A stretch of 41,425 nt of DNA, from NCBI GenBank assembly GCA_017303755.1, contig JAFLBS010000014.1:1-41425 (forward strand), written 5' to 3'. The stretch's first letter is position 1. Each line of letters starts with the position of its first letter. The notes below the pieces were generated by a model. It did not search any database. It was not told where the DNA came from and saw only the letters and a list, made by a program, of their open reading frames with translations. The position numbers and the translations under genes were made by a program. Of this stretch, positions 16,110 to 24,083 are shown piece after piece. Origin of the DNA: Flavobacteriales bacterium (GTDB taxonomy: Bacteria > Bacteroidota > Bacteroidia > Flavobacteriales > Flavobacteriaceae).

Positions 16110-16580
16110 ATGAAATTAATCTCTCTATTATCAGTAATAATGCTCTTTAGTAATTCTTTTTTGTTGACTTGTTCAAGAGAAAACAATGTAGACAATTGCA
16201 CACCATCCTCACTCCCTTTTACGAGTATTGAAACTTATTTTGGTTGTCCAAACACTAAATATAGTATGGATATTGATCTAAACAATACCTATACTATTAT
16301 CCGAAATCAAGCGCAATTTGATCAATTAGTCACTATTTCTGAGGATTGCCCAATAAATCTAGATTTAACTAATTATGATTTAATCATTGGAAAGAAAAGT
16401 CTAAACAGCGGCAATCAAAATATTGAATACGAATACTTTACAGACGACTGTCAAACATTGGTGCTTAGAGTTACTTTTAACCAAGATGAAACATTAATGG
16501 CGCCAAACCTGACTTATCACGCTTTGGTTCCTAAGATTTCTGATAGCGAAACCTTGCAAGTGGAGACAGTAGTTAATTAA
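16110..16580 (+). CDS. Small exported protein, possible lipoprotein, unknown function
   Basis: A 156-residue protein with an N-terminal hydrophobic signal followed by LLTC (Cys about 21). This is a loose lipobox (Leu at -2 is unusual), so lipidation is likely but not sure. The mature part carries several further cysteines (VDNC, YFGC, SEDC, TDDC) that could form disulfides, and beta-strand patterns such as YDLIIGKKSL and LVLRVTF. I do not recognise the family. It is the last gene of the regulon, alone behind operator 8 and followed by a terminator at 16629. By context it should reach the periplasmic face of a membrane. Confidence 0.82.
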   Translation: MKLISLLSVIMLFSNSFLLTCSRENNVDNCTPSSLPFTSIETYFGCPNTKYSMDIDLNNTYTIIRNQAQFDQLVTISEDCPINLDLTNYDLIIGKKSLNSGNQNIEYEYFTDDCQTLVLRVTFNQDETLMAPNLTYHALVPKISDSETLQVETVVN

Positions 16581-16628
16581 ATGTCTGAAATAAAGATTTT
16601 AGAATTTATAGTTCCTGAAATTCGAATG

Positions 16629-16661
16629 AACCCTTTATTATTATACAGTAAAGGGTTTTTT
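16629..16661 (+). terminator. Rho-independent terminator closing the regulon
   Basis: 9-bp stem AACCCTTTA (16629-16637) / TAAAGGGTT (16649-16657) followed by T residues to 16661. Confidence 0.85.
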
Positions 16662-17056
16662 ATTTGTAATTTTTAGAAAACCAAACGTGTCTTATCCTAA
16701 AATAGCTTACAAAATCAGGTCAGAAAAAATAATTAGAAATTGGATATCACAATATAAATCAGAAAAAGTCGAGATATGTATTGAAAAAATGCCAGCAATT
16801 TCCTCAAAATACTCGGCTTAGGCATTATTGGATTGTAAGTTGTGAGTTCAAACTGCCTTCTGCTTTCTTTTTGTTTCAAGTTTCAGGTTTCAAGTTTCTT
16901 ACAAAGAACTCTGCATTCTGTGTTCTGTATTCTAACTTCTGCTTTCTGCCAAACCTTCATTCAAATCAAAGAATTATGTAAACCTTTCCAAACATACTAC
17001 AACGGTTCAACAAGAATAGAACTGACCTTTGACCCAACTCATTAAACTACATTGTA
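16662..17056. other. Non-coding stretch before the AraC operon
   Basis: No gene supported. From 16850 to about 16965 it holds a pyrimidine-rich simple-sequence zone: three TTTCARG heptamers at 16874-16894, then several TTCTGYNTTCT-like words. The promoter of the AraC operon should lie in the last 80 bases; ACCTTTGAC near 17024-17034 is the nearest -7-like word. Confidence 0.5.
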
Positions 17057-17617
17057 TTGAAACTTTTCATAAAGTACATGGTCAGTAATCGTTGTAAAAT
17101 AGCTGTTCGAGATGAGCTAAAAAAACTTGGGTTGCATTTTATTGTGGTCGACTTGGGTGAAGTTGAAATCATGGAAGACATTACGCACGAAAAAAGAGAA
17201 CTCCTTAAAATTGGTCTACTCTCATCGGGTTTAGAACTCATGGAAGACAAAAAAGCCATCCTGATTGAAAAAATCAAAACCATCATCATCGAAATGATTC
17301 ACCACTCGGAAGAAGTAATCAAAATCAATTTCTCCGACTTTTTAAGTGAAAAACTAAACCATAATTACACCTACCTCGCTAATTTGTTTTCGGAAGTTCA
17401 GGGCTCAACCATCGAGCAATTCATCATTTCTCATAAAATTGAACGCATCAAAGAACTGATGATTTACGATGAATTGAACATTACCGAAATCGCATGGAAA
17501 ATGAATTACAGCAGTGTCGCTCATTTATCCAGTCAATTTAAAAAAGTAACAGGGCTTTCTCCATCGCACTTTCGCCAACTCAAAGTCAAAAGAAGAAATG
17601 CTATTGAAGAACTCTAA
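17057..17617 (+). CDS. AraC-family transcriptional regulator (probable TTG start)
   Basis: A 186-residue protein. The N-terminal half (about 1-90; CKIAVRDELKKLGLHFIVVD, EDITHEKRELLKIGLLSSGL) is a short domain typical of a Flavobacteriia AraC subgroup. The C-terminal half (about 95-180) is the double helix-turn-helix of AraC proteins (LTEIAWKMNYSSVAHLSSQFKKVTG type, here NITEIAWKMNYS and GLSPSHFRQLK). Relatives usually begin MKLYIKNMVS, so I take TTG at 17057 (MKLFIKYMVS); ATG at 17078 is the alternative. It is followed at 12 nt by a small membrane protein gene and then by a hybrid kinase, so it heads a four-gene operon. Target genes unknown. Confidence 0.9.
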   Translation: MKLFIKYMVSNRCKIAVRDELKKLGLHFIVVDLGEVEIMEDITHEKRELLKIGLLSSGLELMEDKKAILIEKIKTIIIEMIHHSEEVIKINFSDFLSEKLNHNYTYLANLFSEVQGSTIEQFIISHKIERIKELMIYDELNITEIAWKMNYSSVAHLSSQFKKVTGLSPSHFRQLKVKRRNAIEEL

Positions 17618-17628
17618 ATCAAATCATT

Positions 17629-17826
17629 ATGAACATTAAACGAATTTTCGGCGCTGTACTTACTGTACTCGGAATCGCAGCTTTATTTTATACTGCCAAT
17701 TTATTTTTAACTACCTCTTCTGGTGGCAATCAGAATACAAAAATGCTGATTACCTATGGAGTATTAGGCTTACTGTTTTTTGCAACCGGAATCAGTTTGG
17801 TACGCACTACAAAAGATGAATCCTAA
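17629..17826 (+). CDS. Small two-helix membrane protein
   Basis: A 65-residue protein with two hydrophobic helices (FGAVLTVLGIAALFYTANLF and MLITYGVLGLLFFATGISLV) joined by a short Ser/Gly/Asn-rich loop. It starts 12 nt after the AraC gene, and its end overlaps the hybrid kinase start by 11 nt. This genomic coupling suggests that it inserts beside the kinase, whose own N-terminus also has two helices. Function unknown. Confidence 0.85.
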   Translation: MNIKRIFGAVLTVLGIAALFYTANLFLTTSSGGNQNTKMLITYGVLGLLFFATGISLVRTTKDES

Positions 17827-20077
17827 ACAAAATAAATCTCAAATCATTGCTCTCATCATCATCGGAATGGGAATGTCATCGTTTGTTTTGTATTTTGTAT
17901 TGAACACAACTTCATTGTCTTTTGATTGGATGGGATTGGCGCTAATTTTGACTATTTATACTGCAACTGTTGTTCCCATACTGATGATTTCATCGTGTAA
18001 AACTACTAGTGACAACAGCATACTGGAATTGGCTTTTCAGGATGAAGAAAACGAAAAACGCGAAATCAAAAACAAAGAATTAGAAGAATACAGCAACTCG
18101 CTGAAATTGGCCTCTCAGTATTCACTTAGTTTGATTGAAGCCAGTCGCGATCCGCTATTTACCATAAGTGCAGAAGGCAAAATCACCGATACCAATCAGG
18201 CTTCGGTTAGAGTAACCGATGTGTCCAAAGAGAACTTAATTGGATCGGATTTTATAACGTATTTTACCGAACCCGAAAAAGCTAAAAAAGGATATGAAGA
18301 AGTTTTTTCGAAAGGATTTGTAGTCGATTATCCGCTGACAATCAAAGATCATACACTGACCGACGTGCTTTTTAATGGTTCGGTGTACAAAGACGAAGAA
18401 GAAAAAATAATTGGTGCGGTTGTAGTGGCGCGTGACATCACCGAACAAAAGAAAATTGAAACCGAATTGATTGAAGCTCGGATAGTTGCTGAACAAGCCA
18501 GATCACTTTCTGAAGACGCTAGAATTGTTGCAGAAACGTCCAGCAAAAAAGCCGAAGACGCAGTAAAATCAAAACAGCAGTTTCTATCGAATATGAGTCA
18601 CGAAATCAGAACTCCAATGAACGCCATCATTGGGTTTACCAAAGTGATTTTAAAAACCGATTTATCAGCCAAGCAAAGAGAATACTTGACCGCGATAAAA
18701 ATCAGTGGCGATTCGCTCATTGTGCTCATCAACGACATACTTGATTTGGCCAAAGTAGATGCCGGAAAAATGTCGTTTGAAAAAGTTCCGTTCAAACTCA
18801 ACTTATCCATCGACGCAATGTTGCATCTGTTTGAATCGAAAATACAAGAGAAAAACTTAAAACTAATTACACATTACGATTCGGAAATTCCGGAAGTATT
18901 ACTAGGCGATCCTGTTCGGCTACATCAAATCATACTCAACTTGGTCAGCAATTCAGTAAAGTTTACCAACGAAGGCAGCATTAGTGTCAACATACATTTG
19001 GTAGCATCTGATGAAGAAAAAGTAACGGTTTCGTTTGCCATATCCGACACCGGAATCGGAATCAAAAAAGAGAAAATAGAAAAAATATTCGAAAATTTTC
19101 AACAAGCTACCAGCGGAACATCGCGAATTTTTGGCGGAACAGGTTTGGGTTTGGCCATTGTAAAACAATTGGTTGAAGCTCAAAAAGGTTCGATTGCCGT
19201 AAAAAGTACTCCCAATGTGGGTTCGACTTTTAGTTTTATACTTGATTTTGAAAAAACAACTAAAAAAGTGCACGAACCCGAGATAATGGAGTTGAATTCA
19301 GACATCAAAAACACTAAAGTTTTGGTGGTCGAAGACATGGAACTGAACCAATTGCTGATGAAAACCTTGTTGGATGATTTTGGTTTTGAATGCGAAATTG
19401 CTTCGAATGGAAAAATTGCCATTGACAAACTAAAAGACAAATCGTACGATATTATTTTAATGGATTTACAAATGCCCGAAATGAATGGTTTTGATGCCAC
19501 GAAGTACATTCGAAAAGTCATGAATTTATCTCTACCAATTATCGCTCTTACAGCCGATGTGACTACCGTTGATGTGGCCAAATGCAAAGAAGTGGGCATG
19601 AACGATTACATTTCAAAACCGATTGACGAACGCCTTTTGTACAGCAAATTAATCGCTTACATTCAGAAACCCATACTCATCATCGAAAAAGACAAAGAAG
19701 GAATTACGTCCGAAAAAATGAAATTCGTTAACATGCAATACCTCTTCAATTTGACCAAATCCAATCCGAAAATGATTGAGCAAATGATCAATGTGTACCT
19801 TAAGCAAACTCCGCCACTCATTACGGTCATGAAGCAAAGCTTGAGTGAAAAAAACTGGAGTTTACTCGACGCAACCATACACAAAATCATACCTTCTTTT
19901 TCCATTATGGGCATCAGCCCTGAAGTGATAGAAATTGCCAAACGCGTACAACAGTTTGCCAAAACCTTAGAACATTCAGATGAGTTGAACGAATTGGTTT
20001 CTAAACTTGAAAAGGTGTGTTCGCAATCGTACGTCGAATTAAAAAATGAACTCAACCAACTAAATAAGGAATCATGA
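17816..20077 (+). CDS. Hybrid sensor histidine kinase (PAS-HisKA-HATPase-REC-Hpt)
   Basis: A 753-residue membrane kinase. It has two N-terminal transmembrane helices (about 8-30 and 38-57), a helical linker, and a PAS domain (about 105-215, SRDPLFTISAEGKITDTN). A coiled coil precedes HisKA with His262 (SNMSHEIRTPMNAIIGF). The HATPase domain (about 375-490) shows NLVSNSVKFT, DTGIGI and GGTGLGLAI. The receiver has Asp550 (IILMDLQMPEMNG), and a C-terminal Hpt domain has likely His689 (ATIHKI). This is a full His-Asp-His relay in one chain. ATG 17816 starts MNPKQNKSQ; the longer frame from 17780 is not needed. The stop overlaps the next start by 4 nt (ATGA), so the single-domain receiver at 20074 is the natural output partner. 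The signal is unknown. Confidence 0.93.
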   Translation: MNPKQNKSQIIALIIIGMGMSSFVLYFVLNTTSLSFDWMGLALILTIYTATVVPILMISSCKTTSDNSILELAFQDEENEKREIKNKELEEYSNSLKLASQYSLSLIEASRDPLFTISAEGKITDTNQASVRVTDVSKENLIGSDFITYFTEPEKAKKGYEEVFSKGFVVDYPLTIKDHTLTDVLFNGSVYKDEEEKIIGAVVVARDITEQKKIETELIEARIVAEQARSLSEDARIVAETSSKKAEDAVKSKQQFLSNMSHEIRTPMNAIIGFTKVILKTDLSAKQREYLTAIKISGDSLIVLINDILDLAKVDAGKMSFEKVPFKLNLSIDAMLHLFESKIQEKNLKLITHYDSEIPEVLLGDPVRLHQIILNLVSNSVKFTNEGSISVNIHLVASDEEKVTVSFAISDTGIGIKKEKIEKIFENFQQATSGTSRIFGGTGLGLAIVKQLVEAQKGSIAVKSTPNVGSTFSFILDFEKTTKKVHEPEIMELNSDIKNTKVLVVEDMELNQLLMKTLLDDFGFECEIASNGKIAIDKLKDKSYDIILMDLQMPEMNGFDATKYIRKVMNLSLPIIALTADVTTVDVAKCKEVGMNDYISKPIDERLLYSKLIAYIQKPILIIEKDKEGITSEKMKFVNMQYLFNLTKSNPKMIEQMINVYLKQTPPLITVMKQSLSEKNWSLLDATIHKIIPSFSIMGISPEVIEIAKRVQQFAKTLEHSDELNELVSKLEKVCSQSYVELKNELNQLNKES

Positions 20078-20508
20078 AAAAAGAAAATAAAGTAAAACTA
20101 TTCCTGGTTGATGACGACGCTGTTTTTCTAAAAGCATTGGAAATCGAATTTTTATACGAAGGCGATTTTGATGTTGAAACCTATCCGACTGGAGAATTGT
20201 GCATCGAAAATCTAAATAAAAAACCCGATGTCATTATACTCGATTATCACTTAGATGGAATTGATAAAAGTGCTATGAACGGCTTAAGCACTTTAGATCA
20301 AATTAAAAAAATAGATCCTTCTATTCCCATCATCATGCTGTCGTCTCAAGACCAAATCGATATTGCTATTCAGTGCATTCACCACGATGCTTTTGATTAT
20401 GTGGTTAAAAGTGAAACGGCTTTTGTACGTCTCAGAAAAATACTGACAACCATCTTTCTTTACAAACGAATGAAAAAAGAACTCAGTTGGTACATGGAAC
20501 GAATGTAA
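20074..20508 (+). CDS. Single-domain response regulator
   Basis: A 144-residue receiver with acidic pocket D13-D15 (LVDDDAVF), phospho-acceptor Asp57 (VIILDYHLDG) and the conserved Lys in FDYVVKSETAF. The last 20 residues (RMKKELSWYMERM) form only a helix; no DNA-binding or enzymatic output domain exists. It overlaps the hybrid kinase gene by 4 nt and probably receives phosphate from the kinase Hpt. Output would be by protein-protein contact, or it serves as a phosphate sink. Confidence 0.92.
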   Translation: MKKENKVKLFLVDDDAVFLKALEIEFLYEGDFDVETYPTGELCIENLNKKPDVIILDYHLDGIDKSAMNGLSTLDQIKKIDPSIPIIMLSSQDQIDIAIQCIHHDAFDYVVKSETAFVRLRKILTTIFLYKRMKKELSWYMERM

Positions 20509-20521
20509 TTCAATTGTTTTT

Positions 20522-20646
20522 GGGCGTGTCCCCACAAAAAAATCAAGTTTTGCAAACTTAACTTTTTTTGTGGCGTCGGGCTATCCGTTACAAGTCCGCT
20601 CCCGATGGAATCGGGATGCGGGCTTTCCACTCCTATCCCTCACGCA
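20522..20646. repeat. Structured dispersed intergenic repeat, copy A
   Basis: A GC-richer, strongly folded intergenic element. CCACAAAAAAA (20532-20542) pairs with TTTTTTTGTGG (20563-20573), then GGGCTATCCGTTACAAGTCC, a CCCGAT/ATCGGG hairpin and GCGGGCTTTCCACTCCTATC. The latter parts match the element at 25915-26016 (CGTTMCAAGTCC, GGGCTTTCCACTYC). It may end transcription of the kinase operon. Confidence 0.65.
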
Positions 20647-20781
20647 ACCCTCAATTAATTAGAAATTCATCAGTACTAATGATCTCTTAACTATGAATAT
20701 CACAAACTATACTAAGAGTTGTGTAACACATTCCTTTCACTATTGAACCACCTTTGTATCAATAATTAAATATAAAAACAA

Positions 20782-22239
20782 ATGAAAAAATTATTATTCT
20801 TATGTAGCTTCTTTTTAACTGTATTAGTTACTAATGCACAAACAGAAGATAAAAAATGGAACATTGGTGTTCATGGTGGTGTAGTACAATACCACGGCGA
20901 TTTAGGTCATGATTTTTATGAAACCAACAATACCGTGTATGGTTTGGGTGGATTATCGATCTCTAAATATTTAGGAAAATACCTTGATGCTAACTTCTTC
21001 TTCGCCAGAGGAACATTGGGTTACAACAACGGAGAAACTGCGGGTTTCAAAAGCGACTTTAGTTCGGCTTCGTTCAACTTGCGCTTCAACTTTATGGGTC
21101 CAGAATACATCGTCAGACCTTATGTTTTTGGTGGTGTTGGTGCGTTGCTTTTTGACAATCAGTTGAATTTTCACGACGAAAAAATTGATTATGCTTTACC
21201 AACTGCTGGTGCTGGTTTGAACTTTAGATTGACTCCAGTTTTAGTATTTAACATTCAAGAAACTTTCAATTTTACTGATGGCGATACTAGAGATGGTGTT
21301 ACACAAGGTAAAAACGACGATTTTCTGTACCATACTGCAGGTTTAACGTTCAACTTCGGCACTAAAAAAGATGCTGATTTAGATGGTGTTTCAGATGCAA
21401 AAGATAAATGTCCTGATACTCCATCGGGTGTGGCTGTAGACAAAATGGGTTGCCCTGTTGATAAAGACAATGACGGAATTGCCGATTATTTAGACGGTTG
21501 TCCAGACGTAGCAGGAACTGCTTTATTGAACGGTTGTCCCGACAGAGACAATGATGGTGTTGCCGATTTAAACGACAATTGCCCTGATGTAGCTGGAAAA
21601 ACGAATTTAAATGGTTGTCCTGATAGCGATAATGATGGTGTTAGAGATGGTGATGACAAATGTCCAAATACCAAATCAGGCAGTAAAGTAGATGCAAATG
21701 GTTGTGTACTTGATGGCGATGGCGATGGCGTAATGGATGATGTGGATCGTTGCCCAACATTGGCTGGAACAGAAAGCCTAAAAGGTTGTCCTGATACCGA
21801 TGGCGATGGTGTTGCTGATATTGATGACCGTTGTCCAAATTTAAAAGGAAATATTGCTAATAAAGGTTGTCCCGAAATTTCAAAACAAGATGCGGTACGT
21901 ATCACTTACATTGGAAGCAAATTGTTTTTTGAAAACAACAGCGACAAACTAAAAGTAGCTTCGTTGTCTCAATTGGATGAATTGACTAAAATATTGAACA
22001 AATACGAAGGAGCTAATTTGGTAATTGAAGGTCATACTGATAGTAATGGTAGCGACGAGTTCAATACCGTATTATCGCAAAAACGTACTGAATCGGTGAG
22101 AGCCTATTTAATTGAAAAAGGAATATCAAGTTCACGATTAACAGGAGTTGGCATGGGAGAAAGCAAACCAGTTGCAACCAATACCACTTCATTAGGAAGA
22201 GCAAAAAATAGAAGAGTAGAATTAAAAACTATGTATTAA
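20782..22239 (+). CDS. OmpA-family outer membrane protein with thrombospondin type 3 repeats
   Basis: A 485-residue protein. It has a signal peptide (ending FLTVLVTNAQ), an eight-strand-like beta-barrel region (about 20-195, NIGVHGGVVQYHGDLG onward), and six thrombospondin type 3-like calcium-binding repeats (about 197-370, D-x-D-x-D-G-V-x-D with CPD/CPN). An OmpA C-terminal domain follows (about 375-485; FFENNSDKL, VIEGHTDSNGSDEFN, LSQKRTESVRAYL, GRAKNRRVEL). It anchors the outer membrane to peptidoglycan, with the calcium-binding rod spanning the gap. It is monocistronic, with CACCTTTG near 20749 as a possible -7 box and a terminator at 22274. Confidence 0.95.
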   Translation: MKKLLFLCSFFLTVLVTNAQTEDKKWNIGVHGGVVQYHGDLGHDFYETNNTVYGLGGLSISKYLGKYLDANFFFARGTLGYNNGETAGFKSDFSSASFNLRFNFMGPEYIVRPYVFGGVGALLFDNQLNFHDEKIDYALPTAGAGLNFRLTPVLVFNIQETFNFTDGDTRDGVTQGKNDDFLYHTAGLTFNFGTKKDADLDGVSDAKDKCPDTPSGVAVDKMGCPVDKDNDGIADYLDGCPDVAGTALLNGCPDRDNDGVADLNDNCPDVAGKTNLNGCPDSDNDGVRDGDDKCPNTKSGSKVDANGCVLDGDGDGVMDDVDRCPTLAGTESLKGCPDTDGDGVADIDDRCPNLKGNIANKGCPEISKQDAVRITYIGSKLFFENNSDKLKVASLSQLDELTKILNKYEGANLVIEGHTDSNGSDEFNTVLSQKRTESVRAYLIEKGISSSRLTGVGMGESKPVATNTTSLGRAKNRRVELKTMY

Positions 22240-22273
22240 AATATTAGGTTAGTTTTGTTTTGGTTCTGGTTAT

Positions 22274-22308
22274 GAGCTGTCATTTTTAATGGCAGCTCTA
22301 CTCTTTTA
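22274..22308 (+). terminator. Probable rho-independent terminator after the OmpA gene
   Basis: Stem GAGCTGTCATT (22274-22284) / AATGGCAGCTC (22288-22298) with one G-T pair and a 3-nt loop. The following tract is only moderately T-rich. Confidence 0.75.
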
Positions 22309-22456
22309 TAATCCTATGTATTCCATCAAAAATACATCCAATTTCAACCTATGAATTATGCAACTTATTTGAATTTTTATGCAACTCATTTTCAACTAAA
22401 TAAACCGAAATTTAACTCCTATAAATAAGTAAAAACAAATCTTAAATTTTATAATT

Positions 22457-22777
22457 ATGAAACTCTCTACACGATTACAAACCGCTTTATTAGTATTTAC
22501 TATGGCACTGATTTCACCCAATATATTGAGTGCAGCCAATGACACAATTCCTAGTTCGACCAAAATCCAAATGGACAAAATCATAGCCGATAAAATGATT
22601 GAACGTTTAGAAGAAATCAAAAATCTAGATAAATCCAACTTAACTCGAGTGGAGAAAAAAGAACTCCGTGAAGAAGTGAAAGGAATCAAAAAAGGATTAA
22701 GAGCATCAGGCAATGGATTGTATCTTTCAGTTGGCGCCATTATTATAATTGTTCTACTTTTAATTCTACTTCTATAA
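22457..22777 (+). CDS. Small exported protein with C-terminal membrane helix
   Basis: A 106-residue protein. It has a signal peptide (ending PNILSAAN), a charged helical middle (about 30-88; MDKIIADKMIERLEEIKNLD, then KKELREEVKGIKKGL) and a C-terminal helix of 17-18 hydrophobic residues (VGAIIIIVLLLILLL). It probably sits in the inner membrane with the helical part in the periplasm. Function unknown; such proteins are common in Flavobacterium. A 49-codon basic protein gene follows at 4 nt. Confidence 0.82.
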   Translation: MKLSTRLQTALLVFTMALISPNILSAANDTIPSSTKIQMDKIIADKMIERLEEIKNLDKSNLTRVEKKELREEVKGIKKGLRASGNGLYLSVGAIIIIVLLLILLL

Positions 22778-22781
22778 ACTC

Positions 22782-22931
22782 ATGGCAATCAAAAAAATAC
22801 ACACTTTTGCTCCTAAAAAAAGCGATGGTAAGAAAAAAATGGAAGCAGCTAACTCTAAAACCAAATCAACCAATTCAAAGCAAACTATAAAAAAGAAACG
22901 CAACGAGTTTGGTGATAATGATGAGATTTAG
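22782..22931 (+). CDS. Small very basic protein (49 aa)
   Basis: ATG at 22782 to TAG at 22929-22931 encodes 49 residues, MAIKKIHTFAPKKSDGKKKM and so on to EFGDNDEI. About a third of residues are Lys/Arg, with Ser/Thr/Asn filling and an acidic end. It lies 4 nt after the small membrane protein gene, which supports a two-gene operon. It is likely disordered; nucleic-acid or polyanion binding is possible from composition alone. Confidence 0.6.
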   Translation: MAIKKIHTFAPKKSDGKKKMEAANSKTKSTNSKQTIKKKRNEFGDNDEI

Positions 22932-23019
22932 CACTGCTTGTATAACTAAAAAAAATAGTTTTTTTGTTGAAATAAAACCAAAAATATTCCGTTATTCGTA
23001 TATTGTGGAAATATTAGCT

Positions 23020-23448
23020 ATGGAATCGACAAAAAATAACCTCGAAATTGACTATTTCGATAAAAAATTGGGTTTAATTACCAATAACCAAGTCATCATT
23101 TATAAAAAAGATCAGCACGAAAAAATTGATTTACAATCAGTTAATAATGTAAAATTAATAAAACAACGTGTGTTTTATTTTAATTTATTATTGGTAATCG
23201 GGAGTTGTATTAGTTTTTATCTGACCTATCATTTTTATCACAAACAATCGCTAATTGCTTCCCTGCTCTTCGTTTTAGGAGCTTCTACACTTTTGTACTC
23301 GTTTTATCTTAAGTTCTATAATTATACCATGATCATTAAAGAGAAAAACCAAAAAGTACACAAATTAAAAGCTTCTCAAGCCGATCGAAATAGCATTAAG
23401 GAGTTTTATTATAAAATCGTTAAGAAAACTTCTAAGAAAAAAAATTAG
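23020..23448 (+). CDS. Two-helix membrane protein of unknown function
   Basis: 142 residues from ATG 23020 (MESTKNNLEIDYFDKKLGLI). A short beta-like N-terminal part, probably PH-like (LEIDYFDKKLGLITNNQVII, IDLQSVNNVKLIKQ), precedes two adjacent transmembrane helices (about 60-80 and 84-104) and a basic C-terminal tail. The frame is open back to 22909, but that part overlaps the basic protein gene and has no protein-like character, so 23020 is chosen. The stop overlaps that of the convergent rhodanese gene. Confidence 0.72.
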   Translation: MESTKNNLEIDYFDKKLGLITNNQVIIYKKDQHEKIDLQSVNNVKLIKQRVFYFNLLLVIGSCISFYLTYHFYHKQSLIASLLFVLGASTLLYSFYLKFYNYTMIIKEKNQKVHKLKASQADRNSIKEFYYKIVKKTSKKKN

Positions 23449-23765
23449 TCCAAATCAGGCTGACTCACTTCACCTTGCCAATTCATAAAACCACCCAATA
23501 AGTTGTAAGTGTTTTTGAATCCCATTTGGTTCATGATGTTGCATGCTTGCGCGCTTCTTCCGCCCGCTTTGCAGTATACGTAGTAGTTTTTGTTTTTATC
23601 CAATTCATCTAGTTTATAAATGAACGCCTGACCTTTGTATATGTCGTTCATCAAAGCTCCCGGAATTATTCCTTCACTCCACTCATCTTCTGTACGAACA
23701 TCTAAAATCACTGCATTACTATCATTTTCTAGTTGTGCTGCCCAATCGTTTTGAGATAAATCCAT
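23445..23765 (-). CDS. Single-domain rhodanese-like protein
   Basis: A 106-residue cytoplasmic rhodanese. The N-terminal motif is VILDVRTEDEWSEGIIPGAL and the active-site loop is YYVYCKAGGRSAQ with Cys65. Single-domain rhodaneses carry sulfane sulfur on this cysteine, and the CxxGxR loop is intact. The frame extends upstream by 18 residues of AT-rich hydrophobic sequence; MDLSQNDW at 23765 is the family-typical start. Its TAA overlaps the TAG of the convergent gene by three bases. Confidence 0.9.
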   Translation of the reverse strand: MDLSQNDWAAQLENDSNAVILDVRTEDEWSEGIIPGALMNDIYKGQAFIYKLDELDKNKNYYVYCKAGGRSAQACNIMNQMGFKNTYNLLGGFMNWQGEVSQPDLD

Positions 23766-24022
23766 CTTATATTTTTTTTTCAAAAGTAATAAATAGAGTA
23801 TTGAAATCCCAAATATCAAATTCCAAATTTCAAATAAAGATTTTTAAAATTATTCAAATTTCTTAAATCTGTGTTGCAAAAATTCCAAATATCAAATAAA
23901 ATCAAAAGGTCAATTTCAAACTGTCACCCTGAGCGCAGTCGAAGGGCAAAACCTTTGCGACCATTGCGACATCTTTTGCGCTCTTTGCGGTTAAAAAAAC
24001 ATTAACAAAAAAATAACACAAC
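23766..24022. other. Intergenic stretch with a dispersed repeat fragment
   Basis: No gene. It includes CCAAATWTCAAAT-like words at 23809-23900 and the short dispersed motif CACCCTGAGCGCAGTCGAAG at 23928-23947, which is seen between genes in many Bacteroidota. A TTTGCGNNCNTTGCGN-like direct repetition follows at 23953-23990. Confidence 0.55.
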
Positions 24023-24068
24023 ATTTGTATATACAAATAAAAATAACTTTACATTTGTATCTACAAAT
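24023..24068. promoter_or_regulatory. Twin palindromic operators at the marR promoter
   Basis: Two near-identical 16-bp palindromes, ATTTGTATATACAAAT (24023-24038, perfect) and ATTTGTATCTACAAAT (24053-24068, one mismatch), have centres 30 bp apart, close to three helical turns. A -7-like TAACTTTA lies between them (24044-24051). The MarR start follows at 24084. They are likely autoregulatory MarR sites. Confidence 0.75.
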
Positions 24069-24083
24069 TATGTAATTACAAAC

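Noticed and set aside
16781-17045. Two overlapping open frames of 66 and 67 codons
   Set aside because: They consist of translated simple-sequence repeat (SFKFLTKNS-like) with no start signal.
21486-21905. 139-codon antisense frame within the OmpA gene
   Set aside because: It is the mirror of the repeated thrombospondin type 3 region and reflects its codon periodicity only.
22909-23019. N-terminal extension of the two-helix membrane protein
   Set aside because: It overlaps the small basic gene and lacks features; ATG 23020 gives a better protein.
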